NCBI RefSeq assembly: GCF_034424525.1
Contig: NZ_CP139979.1
Span: 558,001-622,000 of the forward strand
Direction: 5' to 3'
Source of the DNA: Sphingobium yanoikuyae
GTDB taxonomy: Bacteria > Pseudomonadota > Alphaproteobacteria > Sphingomonadales > Sphingomonadaceae
Length of the DNA stretch: 64,000 bases
Shown here: positions 45,101-53,226 of the stretch, in pieces
Layout of the letters: each line of letters begins with the position of its first letter
Position numbering within the stretch: position 1 is the stretch's first letter
Translations under genes and position numbers: made by a program
Notes under the pieces: generated by a model
What the model saw: only the letters and a program-made list of their open reading frames with translations
The model's database searches: none
What the model was told of the DNA's origin: nothing

Positions 45101-45265
45101 TCGATCGGCGTGGTGATCGTCTTCGGCGTCAGCCTGGCAACGCTCATCACCTTGTTCCTCATTCCCATTTTCTATTCGCGCGTTGCCAAGCGCACGGTTT
45201 CTCCGCAAACCGTTGGTCGCAAACTGGATTCGGCGCTCAAGGATTCGCCTGAACCCGCCGAATAG
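42161..45265 (+). CDS. RND efflux permease (HAE1-like)
   Basis: A 1034-residue trimeric inner-membrane transporter. It starts LSDLSVRRPVFSAVVAVLMCI and has the standard two porter loops and 12 membrane segments, with the proton-relay DD in LVVDDAIVVLENVYHR. AcrB/MexB blocks such as REYPDTDPPIVSVETTYTGA and SIVMLVGLAAKNGILIVE-like are visible. The adaptor gene precedes it by four bases. No TolC-type outer-membrane gene is present, so it probably uses one elsewhere. Substrate is unknown. Confidence 0.93.
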   Translation: MQLSDLSVRRPVFSAVVAVLMCIVGLVGYFSLSVREYPDTDPPIVSVETTYTGAAASVVETRITQQIEDAVAGVQGIQTITSTSQDGTSNINIEFDPSRDIDSAANDVRDRVGSVTEDLPEDALAPEIRKVDSDARSILFLAFSRPGWSPIQISDYLDRNIADRFAAIDGVARVTIGGEARPSTRIWFNAEKLAAFGLTPADVEGALRTQNVELPAGRFESKDQNQTLRVERPFATPDQFAQLVVGRGEDGYQVKLGDVARIEEGAENPYSSFRSNQGTAIGIGIIRQSGANTLEVAQKAKALIKELEPTLPKGMRVAIGTDESLFIERAIDNVYDTLIEAALLVILVIFLFLGSVRATIVPAVTVPICLLATCAVMWLLGLSINLLTLLAFVLAIGLVVDDAIVVLENVYHRVEQGDDPLVAAYLGTRQVGFAIISTTLVVCAVFVPVMFLAGQTGLLFRELAIAMIAAIGFSGFISLSLAPMLCSKLLKNAERGRLARWVDDRFQRIEHGYGRWLDWTLKKPLMPLLGVAIFLGVAFFLFTRLPAELAPAEDTGVVEANINAPEGTGFDRMMAYMQKIENDLAFLRKDGTLQNLVIRTPSGFGTTDDYNNGNVIAFLRPWEDRTITTAEVATIINKVIADQPGVRGNAAPRSGLGRGRGLPVNIVLAGSTYEGLVAARDRIMLAAASYPGLINLDSDYKETKPQMRIETDLQRAGDLGVSVNDVSQALQSLLGSRRVTTYVDRGEEYRVLVQAERDGRQTLADLERIQVRSRSGVLVPLSAVVTVREVAGPRQLNRYNKLRAITLTAALAPGTSLGQGLAFLEDQARQSPEVLAIGYRGESQSLRETGGSIWIVFGLTILIVYLLLAAQFESFIHPGVIIATVPLAVAGGALGLAITGGSINLYSQIGIVMLVGLAAKNGILIVEFANQLRDEGMEIAEAIREAAKRRLRPILMTSIATVIGAVPLVLRGGAGAAARHSIGVVIVFGVSLATLITLFLIPIFYSRVAKRTVSPQTVGRKLDSALKDSPEPAE

Positions 45266-45283
45266 CTTGGAGCTGCGTTGCCG

Positions 45284-45832
45284 ATGAACGAGATCGCGTC
45301 CCAGGGTCAGTTGCGTCTTGCCTATCTGCGCTGGGCGTTGGTCACGGTGCCCGCGATCGTCTTTCTCGGCTTCCTGTCGGGCAGGCTTGCCAATAGCGGT
45401 TTTGGCAATCGCTGGTTCGCCTCGCTCAACCTGCCGGCGCTGATGCCGCCGGGTTGGGCCTTCGCCGTCGCCTGGACGATCCTCTATATACTGATGGCGC
45501 TGGCCTTCGCGATCGTGCTGCATGCGCGCGGGGCCAGGGGGCGGGGGGCGGCGGTCGCGCTGTTCCTGGTGCAGCTGGCGCTCAACCTTGCCTGGTCGCC
45601 GCTCTTCTTTCGTGCGCATCAGGTGGGGGCGGCGCTGGGGCTGATCCTGGTGCTGGCGCTCTTGGTGGCGCTCACCACCACCTTGTTCTGGCGGATCCGT
45701 CCCTTTGCCGGTGCGTTGATGTTGCCCTATCTGGTCTGGCTGGTCTTTGCCTCCTACCTCAACTATGAGGTCGGCCGCCTGAACCCGGATGCGCACAGGC
45801 TTGTCGCGCCGGCACTCCAGACCCAGATATGA
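45284..45832 (+). CDS. tspO: TspO/MBR-family membrane protein
   Basis: A 182-residue protein with five membrane helices, the TspO layout. FLGFLSGRLAN, SLNLPALMPPGWAFAVAWTILYILMALA, NLAWSPLFF and the C-terminal SYLNYEVGRLNPD are family hallmarks. TspO binds tetrapyrroles and affects their turnover. GGAG lies 11 bases before ATG 45284; a TTG at 45278 is the alternative start. The gene follows the RND permease by 18 bases and may be in the same transcript. Confidence 0.88.
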   Translation: MNEIASQGQLRLAYLRWALVTVPAIVFLGFLSGRLANSGFGNRWFASLNLPALMPPGWAFAVAWTILYILMALAFAIVLHARGARGRGAAVALFLVQLALNLAWSPLFFRAHQVGAALGLILVLALLVALTTTLFWRIRPFAGALMLPYLVWLVFASYLNYEVGRLNPDAHRLVAPALQTQI

Positions 45833-45872
45833 TTTCGGCGCATCCACGCGCCTGATACGAGGATAGACGATC

Positions 45873-46184
45873 ATGCAGAGCGAGAACCGCTTTTTCGACG
45901 ACCTGGCCAAGCTGGTGAACGGCGCTGCCGGCACGGTCGCGGGCATGACCCGCGAGTTCGAATCCAACGCGCGCGAGCGCGCCAAGGAATGGATCGGCGG
46001 CGTCGACTTCGTCAGCCGCGAGGAATTTGACGCGGTCAAGGCGATGGCCGCCGCCGCGCGCGAGGAAGTCGAACTGCTCAAGGCCCGCCTCGACGCGCTG
46101 GAAGGCAAGGCGCCCGAACCGGTTACCAAGACCGTGCGCGCCGCCAAGACGAAAGCTGTGGATAAGGATGCGGGCGCCGAGTAA
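45873..46184 (+). CDS. ubiK: UbiK-type accessory factor (BMFP coiled-coil)
   Basis: A 103-residue protein with the short acidic and coiled-coil pattern of the UbiK/YqiC family: FDDLAKLVNGAAGTV at the N terminus, a VSREEFDAVKAMAAAAREE segment and a C-terminal coiled coil (VELLKARLDALEGK). UbiK helps the ubiquinone hydroxylation complex. The basic Ala/Lys tail is typical for alphaproteobacteria. Confidence 0.85.
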   Translation: MQSENRFFDDLAKLVNGAAGTVAGMTREFESNARERAKEWIGGVDFVSREEFDAVKAMAAAAREEVELLKARLDALEGKAPEPVTKTVRAAKTKAVDKDAGAE

Positions 46185-46226
46185 GCGCCCTGTCCTTTCG
46201 CCGCTTGCGGTGATAAAGGCGCGCCG

Positions 46227-46733
46227 ATGATGGATAGCGACGAATTTGAGAATGGCGGCCATGAGGCCGCGCCGATCGACATGCTGGCGGCCTTTTACGA
46301 GGCGCATGGCTGGAGCTATGAGCAGGTCGGCGAGGACGAGATCGTCGCGAGCACCCAGGGGTCGTGGGCGCAATATGAGCTGCGCGGCATCTGGCGCGAC
46401 GAGGATCAGGTGCTGCAGCTTCTCGCGCTGCCCGACATCCGCGTCAATGACGACAAGCGCGCCGTCATCTACGAGACGCTGGGCCTGATCAACGAACAGC
46501 TCTGGCTCGGCCATTTCGAGCTGTGGTCGTCGAGCGGCATCATCCTGTTCCGCCACGGCGCCTTGCTGGGGCAGGGCGGCACGCTGACGCTGGACCAGGC
46601 GCAGGTGCTGATCGAGACCGCGATCGACGAGTGCGAGCGTTTCTATCCGGTGTTCCAGTTCGTCCTGTGGGGCGGCAAGAGCCCGAGCGAGGCGATCAGC
46701 GCGAGCCTGATCGAAACCCGCGGCGAAGCCTGA
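46227..46733 (+). CDS. YbjN domain-containing protein
   Basis: A 168-residue cytoplasmic protein of the YbjN family (type III secretion chaperone-like fold). AAFYEAHGWSYEQVGEDEIVAS and NEQLWLGHFELWSSSGIILFRHGALL are characteristic, as is the C-terminal ECERFYPVFQFVLWGGKSPSEA. In alphaproteobacteria this gene usually sits just before proC, as here. Its biochemical role is not known. Confidence 0.9.
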   Translation: MMDSDEFENGGHEAAPIDMLAAFYEAHGWSYEQVGEDEIVASTQGSWAQYELRGIWRDEDQVLQLLALPDIRVNDDKRAVIYETLGLINEQLWLGHFELWSSSGIILFRHGALLGQGGTLTLDQAQVLIETAIDECERFYPVFQFVLWGGKSPSEAISASLIETRGEA

Positions 46734-46756
46734 CATTTCTGCCTGAAAGCCTGACC

Positions 46757-47572
46757 ATGACCATTGCCTGCTGGCCCGATCATCTTTTCCTTGTCGGCTG
46801 CGGCAATATGGCGGGGCAGATGCTGACCCGCTGGCTGGCGTGCGGCCTCGACCCCGCCCGCGTCACCGTGCTGCGGCCGAGCGGCAAGCCGGTGGCGCAC
46901 GGCGTGACCGTCGTCACCGCCTATCCCGCGGCGCTGCCGGCCGGCACGACCGTGCTGCTGGGCATGAAGCCCTACCAGATTGCCGATGTCGCGGCCGGGC
47001 TTGCGCCACTGCTGACGGCGGAGACGCGGCTGGTGTCGATCCTGGCGGGAACACCGATTGCAGACCTGCGCCGGCATTTCCCGGCGCCGCGCGATGTCGT
47101 CTGCGCCATGCCCAACCTGCCGGTCGGGCTGGGCGAGGGCGTGGTGGCGCTCTACACTGATGCGGCCACTGATGCGGCGGCCAAGGCCGACATTGCCGCG
47201 CTGATCGCGCCGCTGGGCCTAGCCGAATGGATGGGTGACGAAGCCCTGTTCAATCAGGTGACGGCCCTGTCGGGCTGCGGTCCGGCCTTCCTGTTCCGCT
47301 TCATCGATGCGTTGTCGCGCGCCGGCGAGGCGCTGGGCATTCCTGCCGATCAGGCCGCACGCATGGCGCTGGCCACGGTGCAGGGATCGGCGAACATGGC
47401 GGCGCGCGCCAGCGTCAGTCCGGCCACCCTGGCGGATCAGGTCGCCAGCCCCGGCGGCATGACGCGCCAGGGCCTCAATGTGCTGGACGCCGACAATCGC
47501 CTGCTCGACCTTTTGACCGACACGCTGGTCGCGGCGCGCGACCGGGGTGCGGCGATGGCGCGGGGCGAATAG
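46757..47572 (+). CDS. proC: pyrroline-5-carboxylate reductase
   Basis: A 271-residue enzyme performing the final step of proline synthesis. The NAD(P)-binding start is FLVGCGNMAGQM, the middle has AMPNLPVGLGEGVVALY, and the C-terminal signature LSGCGPAFLFRFIDAL with DQVASPGGMTRQGL completes the family pattern. The start at 46757 puts the Rossmann motif near the N terminus. It follows the ybjN-like gene by 23 bases. Confidence 0.95.
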   Translation: MTIACWPDHLFLVGCGNMAGQMLTRWLACGLDPARVTVLRPSGKPVAHGVTVVTAYPAALPAGTTVLLGMKPYQIADVAAGLAPLLTAETRLVSILAGTPIADLRRHFPAPRDVVCAMPNLPVGLGEGVVALYTDAATDAAAKADIAALIAPLGLAEWMGDEALFNQVTALSGCGPAFLFRFIDALSRAGEALGIPADQAARMALATVQGSANMAARASVSPATLADQVASPGGMTRQGLNVLDADNRLLDLLTDTLVAARDRGAAMARGE

Positions 47573-47634
47573 GGACGGTTCCGGTCCGCGCCATTATCCG
47601 TTAAGGGGGCGCGATCGATATACGGAGTCCGTTC

Positions 47635-48138
47635 ATGCTGTCCCCCGAAACCCCCATCCTGCTGCTCACCACCGGTGGCACGATCGACAAGGTCTATTTC
47701 GACGCCCTGTCCGACTATCAGGTCGGCGAGACGGTGATGGCCAAGCTGTTGCAGGTGGCACGGGTCAAGCGGCCCTTCCGCATCGAGGAAATCACCCGCA
47801 AGGACAGTCTGGAACTGGACGACACGGATCGTGCGCTGATCGCCGCCCGCGTTGCCGCTGCGCGCGAGAAGCATATCGTCATCACCCATGGCACCGATAC
47901 CATGACCGAGACGGCCAAGCTGTTGCAGGATATTCCCGGCAAGACCGTCGTGCTGGTCGGTGCGCTGGCCCCGGCGCGCTTTGGCGAGAGCGATGCGAGC
48001 TTCAACCTTGGCATGGCCTTTGCCACCGCGCAGGTCGCCGAGCCGGGCGTCTATATCACCATGAGCGGATCGGTGTTCCGCGCCGACAAGGTGGTCAAGG
48101 ACCGCGCCAAGGGCGCCTTTGTCCCGACCGGCGAGTAA
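47635..48138 (+). CDS. single-domain asparaginase-like protein
   Basis: A 167-residue protein equal to the N-terminal domain of L-asparaginases. The nucleophile Thr (TTGGTID), the second catalytic motif HGTDTM and the conserved Lys (GKTVVLVGAL) are in place. The sequence stops right after VYITMSGSVFRADKVVKDRAKGAF, the domain boundary, with no C-terminal domain and no remnant downstream. Short asparaginase-like proteins of this size are known in proteobacteria; activity is untested. It follows proC on the same strand. Confidence 0.85.
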   Translation: MLSPETPILLLTTGGTIDKVYFDALSDYQVGETVMAKLLQVARVKRPFRIEEITRKDSLELDDTDRALIAARVAAAREKHIVITHGTDTMTETAKLLQDIPGKTVVLVGALAPARFGESDASFNLGMAFATAQVAEPGVYITMSGSVFRADKVVKDRAKGAFVPTGE

Positions 48139-48219
48139 GGGGGGCCAGCGGGGCGGCTGAAACCTTTGCCCGCTCTCCGGCATTGTTGCCCCCACGGGGT
48201 GACAAAGAGGAGAGACTTT

Positions 48220-48465
48220 ATGGCAGATTATCAGGAACGCCCGGCGCCCACGACGACGATCATCGAAAAGCGCAGCGGCGGCGGTGGCACGACCATCGCG
48301 ATCCTGTTGCTGGTCGTGGTGGTGGCGGTTGCCGCCTTCTTCCTGATCAGCAGCCAGACCCGCAAGGATGATGCCGTGTCGAGCGCGGCGAGCCAGGTCG
48401 GTCAGGCCGCAAGCGATGTCGGCGACGCCGCCAAGGATGCCGCCGACAGCGTGAAGGGCAATTGA
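48220..48465 (+). CDS. small single-pass membrane protein
   Basis: An 81-residue protein with a short Pro/Thr-rich N terminus, one long membrane segment (AILLLVVVVAVAAFFLI) and an Ala/Asp/Lys-rich helical tail (SSAASQVGQAASDVGDAAKDA) that resembles CsbD/YtxH-like stress proteins. The AAAGAGGAG motif precedes the ATG. The function is unknown. Confidence 0.8.
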   Translation: MADYQERPAPTTTIIEKRSGGGGTTIAILLLVVVVAVAAFFLISSQTRKDDAVSSAASQVGQAASDVGDAAKDAADSVKGN

Positions 48466-48468
48466 TCC

Positions 48469-48504
48469 AAAGGGCCGGCTTCCACAGCGAAGCCGGTCCT
48501 TTTT
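48469..48504. terminator. bidirectional intrinsic terminator
   Basis: GGCCGGCTTC and GAAGCCGGTC form a long stem with AAA on one side and TTTTT on the other. It serves the convergent small membrane-protein and aminotransferase genes. Confidence 0.85.
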
Positions 48505-49661
48505 CAGACCATGATCTTGTCGAGCGCAGCGCAGAAGGCCTGCATGTCGGCCATGGAGCCGACGGTGACGCGCGACATGGTGGGCCAGGGCGCCCAGTTG
48601 CGGCCGATGCCGACACCCGCCGCCAGGAACTGGGCCTGCACGCCAGCGGCCGGCTTGCCCCAGTCGACCATGAACATGTTGGCGTCCGACGGGATGAACT
48701 TGACCCCGCGCTTGGTGAGATGGGCGAAGGTGAAGTCGCGCGCCGCAATCATCTCGGCCCGGCGCTGCTCGATCAGCGCCTTCTGCGTCAGCGCCACGGT
48801 GCCGCACACGACCGAGGGCAGGGGCAGGTTGGTCGACATGCGCTTGCCGTCATAGCGCATCATCCTGCCATGCAGGTCCGGTCGCGCGATGGTGGCGCCC
48901 AGCCGCATGCCGGCCATGCCGAACAGCTTGGAGAAGGTGCGCAGCACGATCACATCCTTGCCCTGCGCAACCAGCGGCGCGGCCGACTGGCCGTGCGAGA
49001 AATGGAGATAGGCTTCGTCCACCAGGACGATCGATCCGGCCGGCTTGTTGGCGACCAGCCATTCGATGTCGGCCACCGGCGTCAGCGTGCCGGTGGGGTT
49101 GTTGGGCGAGCAGATATAATAGAGGCCGGCGTCCGGATTGGCGGCCAGCATCGCCTTCACGTCGTGGCGATAATCGGGCGTCAGCGGCACCTTCGTCACC
49201 TTGGCGCCGGCCCATTCCGCCGTGCCCCAGGGTTGTTCATAGCTGACATCGGCGGTCACCAGCCCCTTTTGCGGCGAGCAGAAGGCGACGACGATGCGCG
49301 AGAGCGGGTCGCTGGACCCTGGCCAGGGCAGGACATGGTCGACCGGCACGCCCTCGATGGTCGCGAGCGTCTTCTTGAAGTCGGTGACTTCGGTGCCGGG
49401 GTGATAGAAATTGGCGTGTGAGACGATCTTCGCCGCGGCGGCCTGGGCGACGGGGAAGGGGCCGGTCCAGCATTCGTTGGAGCCGATCCGCACCTTGGGG
49501 AAATTGCCTTCTTCGGGGCCGTCATTGCGCTGCGCCCAGACCGGGGTGCCGGCGGTGGCGACCGCCACGCCCGCGCCCAGCACGCCCAATATGCGGGCGG
49601 CGTCGCGGCGCGAATAGCCGCGCTGGATCAAATCCTGTTGCGCGTCATCCTGGTCGTTCAT
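48504..49661 (-). CDS. Tat-signal PLP-dependent aminotransferase (HisC-like)
   Basis: A 385-residue class I/II aminotransferase close to histidinol-phosphate aminotransferase. The Schiff-base Lys is in TFSKLFGMAG, and SPNNPTGTL, DEAYLHF and RVTVGS are present. The N terminus is a twin-arginine-like signal, YSRRDAARILGVLGAGVAVATAG, ending near AQRNDG, so the protein is probably exported to the periplasm folded with its cofactor. This is unusual for the family. Start 49661 gives the proper signal; the frame extends upstream without one. Confidence 0.88.
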   Translation of the reverse strand: MNDQDDAQQDLIQRGYSRRDAARILGVLGAGVAVATAGTPVWAQRNDGPEEGNFPKVRIGSNECWTGPFPVAQAAAAKIVSHANFYHPGTEVTDFKKTLATIEGVPVDHVLPWPGSSDPLSRIVVAFCSPQKGLVTADVSYEQPWGTAEWAGAKVTKVPLTPDYRHDVKAMLAANPDAGLYYICSPNNPTGTLTPVADIEWLVANKPAGSIVLVDEAYLHFSHGQSAAPLVAQGKDVIVLRTFSKLFGMAGMRLGATIARPDLHGRMMRYDGKRMSTNLPLPSVVCGTVALTQKALIEQRRAEMIAARDFTFAHLTKRGVKFIPSDANMFMVDWGKPAAGVQAQFLAAGVGIGRNWAPWPTMSRVTVGSMADMQAFCAALDKIMV

Positions 49662-49750
49662 GGCTATTCCCCTATGCGTCCTGAAGAACGGTTCGGGGGA
49701 GTCAACGGACGAGGGCGGGATTCCCGCAATGGCCTTGCCGTAACGAAGAA

Positions 49751-49773
49751 GGGCGCCCCTTGGGAGGGCGCCC
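49751..49773 (-). terminator. terminator-like hairpin after carD
   Basis: Two copies of the self-complementary GGGCGCCC flank a seven-base loop. On the minus strand TTCTTCGTT follows, a moderate T tract, consistent with the end of the carD transcript. Confidence 0.6.
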
Positions 49774-49806
49774 ATCGTCATGTTTCAGCCTGTTCGGGCG
49801 AAGCGA

Positions 49807-50334
49807 TCAGCCTTCGACCTTGGCATATTTCGGCGCGGCCTCATTGAGGATGCGCAGGATCTTCTGCAGCGCAGTGGGCTCGTCGGTCTCTTCCATCGCG
49901 GCGAGTTCGCGGGCGAGGCGGCTGGAAGCGGCCTCGAAGATCTGGCGTTCGGAATAGCTCTGCTCGGGCTGGTCGTCGGCACGGAACAGGTCGCGGGTCA
50001 CTTCGGCGATCGACACCAGGTCGCCCGAATTGATCTTCGCTTCATATTCCTGGGCGCGGCGCGACCACATGGTGCGCTTGACCTTGGGCTTGCCCTTCAG
50101 GGTTTCCATCGACTCCTCCAGCGTCTTGTTGGAGGACAGCTTGCGCATGCCGACGCCTTCGGCCTTGTTGGTGGGAACGCGCAGCGTCATGCGCTCCTTT
50201 TCGAAACGGAGCACATACAGCTCCAGTTCCATGCCCGCGATCTGCTCCTTTTGGAGTTCGATCACACGGCCCACGCCGTGCTTGGGGTAAACGACATAAT
50301 CACCAACGTCAAAGGACAGCGCCTTGGCAGCCAT
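49807..50334 (-). CDS. carD: CarD-family transcriptional regulator
   Basis: A 175-residue protein with an N-terminal RNA-polymerase-interacting domain (FDVGDYVVYPKHGVGRV) and a helical C-terminal DNA-binding domain (MWSRRAQEYEAKINSGD, LIAEVTRDLFRADDQPEQSYSERQ). CarD stabilises the open promoter complex at rRNA and stress genes. Length and blocks match the alphaproteobacterial family. It lies alone on the minus strand, downstream of fdxA, with a terminator between. Confidence 0.95.
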   Translation of the reverse strand: MAAKALSFDVGDYVVYPKHGVGRVIELQKEQIAGMELELYVLRFEKERMTLRVPTNKAEGVGMRKLSSNKTLEESMETLKGKPKVKRTMWSRRAQEYEAKINSGDLVSIAEVTRDLFRADDQPEQSYSERQIFEAASSRLARELAAMEETDEPTALQKILRILNEAAPKYAKVEG

Positions 50335-50495
50335 TTGAAACCTTTCTATTCAACCGGGGAACGGGCCGTCGCGGGGCAGGTGCAGCAGGGGCACGAGTCG
50401 GGGAAAGTCCGCGGCGTCACCGTCAAGACATGATGCGAATACTCCAGGACGAACGCGACCATGTTCGTCCGCTGGGCGCTATTTAGCAGATTCGT

Positions 50496-50533
50496 AACAA
50501 AATTGCCACCCCCGGACACAAAGTCTGGGGGTG
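50496..50533 (-). terminator. intrinsic terminator of fdxA
   Basis: CACCCCCGGAC pairs with GTCTGGGGGTG (one G-T pair). On the minus strand the stem is followed by AATTTTGTTACG, fitting a Rho-independent terminator between fdxA and carD. Confidence 0.75.
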
Positions 50534-50580
50534 CGGCACAAAATGGGACGCTGCGCCTTGATGGCGCAGGATAATATCGA

Positions 50581-50919
50581 TCAGCTGCCCTCGCCGGGTT
50601 CGGGCGAGAAGAACTGTTCCAGCTTGTTCTCTACGCCGCTCATCGCGTCGGCGTCAGCCGGGGCCTCGCCCTTGACCGTGATGTTGGGCCATTCGGCCGA
50701 ATATTTGGTGTTGAGTTCCAGCCACTTCTCAAGGCCGTTCTCGGTGTCGGGCAGGATCGCCTCGGCCGGGCATTCCGGTTCGCACACGCCGCAGTCGATG
50801 CACTCATTGGGATTGATGACCAGCATGTTCTCGCCCTCGTAGAAACAGTCCACGGGGCAGACCTCGACGCAATCCATATATTTGCAGCGGATGCAGTTGT
50901 CGGTCACGACATAGGTCAT
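50581..50919 (-). CDS. fdxA: ferredoxin FdxA (7Fe-8S type)
   Basis: A 112-residue bacterial ferredoxin. Cys ligands of a [3Fe-4S] and a [4Fe-4S] cluster are in [18 protein letters not shown] and [12 protein letters not shown]. The C-terminal extension with [15 protein letters not shown] is typical of the alphaproteobacterial FdxA/FdII group. It carries electrons in the cytoplasm. Confidence 0.95.
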   Translation of the reverse strand: MTYVVTDNCIRCKYMDCVEVCPVDCFYEGENMLVINPNECIDCGVCEPECPAEAILPDTENGLEKWLELNTKYSAEWPNITVKGEAPADADAMSGVENKLEQFFSPEPGEGS

Positions 50920-51046
50920 TGTCAGGGCACTCTTTGGGTTGCGACAGCGGCGGCCCTGCTATGCCCGGCGCGCGCGAAGGTCAATGAGGATAATGTTGAC
51001 GGGCGCGTAGGGGCGGTTTTGTGCTGTCGGCAGCGCAGATGGTCGG

Positions 51047-51072
51047 TCGGGCCGCCCGTTCGAGCGGCCCGA
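51047..51072 (-). terminator. hairpin near the end of the OmpA-type lipoprotein gene
   Basis: TCGGGCCGC pairs with GCGGCCCGA over an eight-base loop, directly after the lipoprotein stop on the minus strand. No T tract follows. Confidence 0.45.
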
Positions 51073-51079
51073 GCCATCG

Positions 51080-51760
51080 TCAACTGCGCACGTCGGATTC
51101 GGTGACGGGCGAGATCTTGATTTCGACGCGGCGGTTGGCGGCCTTGCCTTCCTCGGTCGCATTCGACGCGATCGGCTGGGTTTCGCCAAAGCCGCGGGTG
51201 GCGATGCGGGCCGACTGGACACCATGGCTGGTCAGATAGCCGGCGACCGACTGGGCGCGGCGTTCCGACAGCGTCTGATTATAGGCATCCGACCCGTCGC
51301 TGTCGGTGTGACCATATACGTCGATATAGGTCTTGGGATATTGCGACAGGATCGAGGATACCTCGTCCAGCGTGGGGCGGAACTGCGGCTGGACGCTGGC
51401 GTCGTTGAACGCGAAGGTGATGCCCGAGGGCATGCGCAGCAGCAGGTCGTCGCCCTGGCGGATCACGTCGACGCCGCTGCCGGCGGTCTGCTGGCGCAGC
51501 TTGCGTTCCTGTTCGTCCATATAGGAGCCGATGCCGGCGCCCGCGATCGCGCCGATGCCGGCGCCCAGGATCTTTTCGGTGCGGTCATGCCGGCCGCCGA
51601 CCAGATCGCCCAGCAGATAACCGCCCAGTGCGCCGCCGATGCCGCCGATCGCCGCCTTCGACATGCGCTTCTGCCCGGTTTCCGGGTCGGTGGTGCAGGC
51701 GGTGGTGGTCAGCATCGCGGCCAGGCCGGCCGCCATCATGATCCGGTGCGAAATCCTCAT
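51080..51760 (-). CDS. OmpA-family peptidoglycan-binding lipoprotein
   Basis: A 226-residue envelope protein. The lipoprotein signal ends TTTAC (Cys22). A Gly-rich region (GGIGGALGGYLLGDLVGG and GAGIGAIAGAGIGSYMD) forms a glycine-zipper segment, then an OmpA-like domain with DVYGHTDSDGSDAYNQTLSERRA binds peptidoglycan. This is the YiaD-like type. It is divergent from the CorC/HlyC gene. Confidence 0.9.
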   Translation of the reverse strand: MRISHRIMMAAGLAAMLTTTACTTDPETGQKRMSKAAIGGIGGALGGYLLGDLVGGRHDRTEKILGAGIGAIAGAGIGSYMDEQERKLRQQTAGSGVDVIRQGDDLLLRMPSGITFAFNDASVQPQFRPTLDEVSSILSQYPKTYIDVYGHTDSDGSDAYNQTLSERRAQSVAGYLTSHGVQSARIATRGFGETQPIASNATEEGKAANRRVEIKISPVTESDVRS

Positions 51761-51907
51761 TCTTCTATTCCCTTGTCCTTGGCATCCGCGTGGATGGATG
51801 CCTCCCTAATAAGCCAGGCGATGGATTGTTCCACAAGTGAACTGAACGGGCGATGATGGGATGGTTGTGAAAACGAAAGAATAAAGGTTATAGGGGAGGG
51901 GACCACC

Positions 51908-53224
51908 ATGGCCACGATCCCCCCTCCCGCTCCGACGCCCTTCCCCTGGGTAGACCTCATCATCATCCTGGCGCTGGTCGCGCTGAACGGCGTCTTCGCG
52001 ATGTCGGAGCTGGCCATCGTGTCCGCGCGCAAGCCACGGCTGCAGGCGATGGAGAAGGCGGGCAAGCGCGGTGCCAAGTCGGCTCTGCAACTGGCGGCGG
52101 ACCCCGGCAAGTTCCTGTCGACCGTCCAGATCGGCATCACCCTGATCGGCATCATCTCCGGCGCCTATTCGGGCGCCAGCCTGGGCGGGCCGACCGGCGA
52201 ACGGCTGGCGGCGCTGGGCCTGTCGCCCAATATGGCGGAAAATCTGGGCTTCGCGATCGTCATCGGCCTGACCACCTATGCCTCGCTGATCATCGGCGAA
52301 CTGGTACCCAAGCAATTCGCCCTGCGCCAGCCCGAACCGATCGCCGTGCTGGTGGCGACGCCGATGCTGTATCTGGCAAAGCTGACCGCGCCGGTGGTGT
52401 GGGTGCTCGACAAGTCGAGCGGCCTCATCTTCAAGCTGCTGGGGCTGGACCGCGAATCGGAACATCATGTCACGGTCGAGGAACTGCATCTGATCGTGGC
52501 CGAGGCCAGCCGTTCGGGCATCATCGAGGAAAGCGAGCGCGCGATCATCTCGGGCGTGGTCCGCCTGGCCGACCGGCCGGTGCGCGAGGTGATGACCCAG
52601 CGCATGGATGTCGACTGGATCGACATCAACGCCGATGAGGAAACGATCCGCCTGCGCCTGCTGGAAACGCCGCATACCCGCCTGCCGGTGGGCCGCGGGT
52701 CGGTGGAGGATATCATCGGCATCGTCCAGGCACGCGACATCATGACCGCATTGTTCCGGGGCGAGGCGCTGGATATCGAGACGCTGCTGCGCAAGGCGGA
52801 GGTCGTGCCCGATCAGGTCGATGCCATGGATGCGCTGGAAGTGCTGCGCAAATCCGATGTGCCGATGGTGATGGTGCATGACGAATATGGCCATTTCGAA
52901 GGGATCGTGACCCCGGCCGACCTGCTGTCCGCCATTGCCGGCCATTTCGCGTCGGACCGCGACGCCTATGACGAACCCGACATTGTCGAGCGCGAGGATG
53001 GCAGCCTGCTGGTATCGGGCCAGATGCCGATCGACCAGTTGGCCGAGAGGATCGACATCAACCTGTCCGAGGATCGCGATTATGCGACGGTCGCCGGCCA
53101 TGTCCTGTGGCTGCTCAAGCGGCTGCCGGAAATCGGCGACTATGCCGAAGATCAGGGCTGGCGCTTCGAGATTGTCGATATGGACGGGCGCAAGATCGAC
53201 AAGCTGCTGGTCGCCCGGCTCTAG
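51908..53224 (+). CDS. CNNM/CBS-domain transporter (CorC/HlyC family)
   Basis: A 438-residue protein with an N-terminal CNNM membrane domain of four helices (LIIILALVALNGVFAMSELAIVSAR), two CBS domains (MTQRMDVDWIDIN and VPMVMVHDEYGHFEG) and a C-terminal CorC/HlyC domain. Such proteins act in Mg2+ or Co2+ export or homeostasis; the old hemolysin name is not evidence of cytolysis. The next gene begins three bases after the stop. Confidence 0.9.
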   Translation: MATIPPPAPTPFPWVDLIIILALVALNGVFAMSELAIVSARKPRLQAMEKAGKRGAKSALQLAADPGKFLSTVQIGITLIGIISGAYSGASLGGPTGERLAALGLSPNMAENLGFAIVIGLTTYASLIIGELVPKQFALRQPEPIAVLVATPMLYLAKLTAPVVWVLDKSSGLIFKLLGLDRESEHHVTVEELHLIVAEASRSGIIEESERAIISGVVRLADRPVREVMTQRMDVDWIDINADEETIRLRLLETPHTRLPVGRGSVEDIIGIVQARDIMTALFRGEALDIETLLRKAEVVPDQVDAMDALEVLRKSDVPMVMVHDEYGHFEGIVTPADLLSAIAGHFASDRDAYDEPDIVEREDGSLLVSGQMPIDQLAERIDINLSEDRDYATVAGHVLWLLKRLPEIGDYAEDQGWRFEIVDMDGRKIDKLLVARL

Positions 53225-53226
53225 AC

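Noticed and set aside
41864..46282. 1472-codon open frame on the minus strand
   Set aside because: It lies antisense to the RND pair, tspO and ubiK. The sense frames have clear families; the antisense product has low-complexity Arg/Gln/His composition.
48139..48219. missing C-terminal half of the asparaginase as a frameshifted remnant
   Set aside because: The gap is 81 bases and none of the frames in the next 300 bases shows the C-terminal asparaginase motifs.
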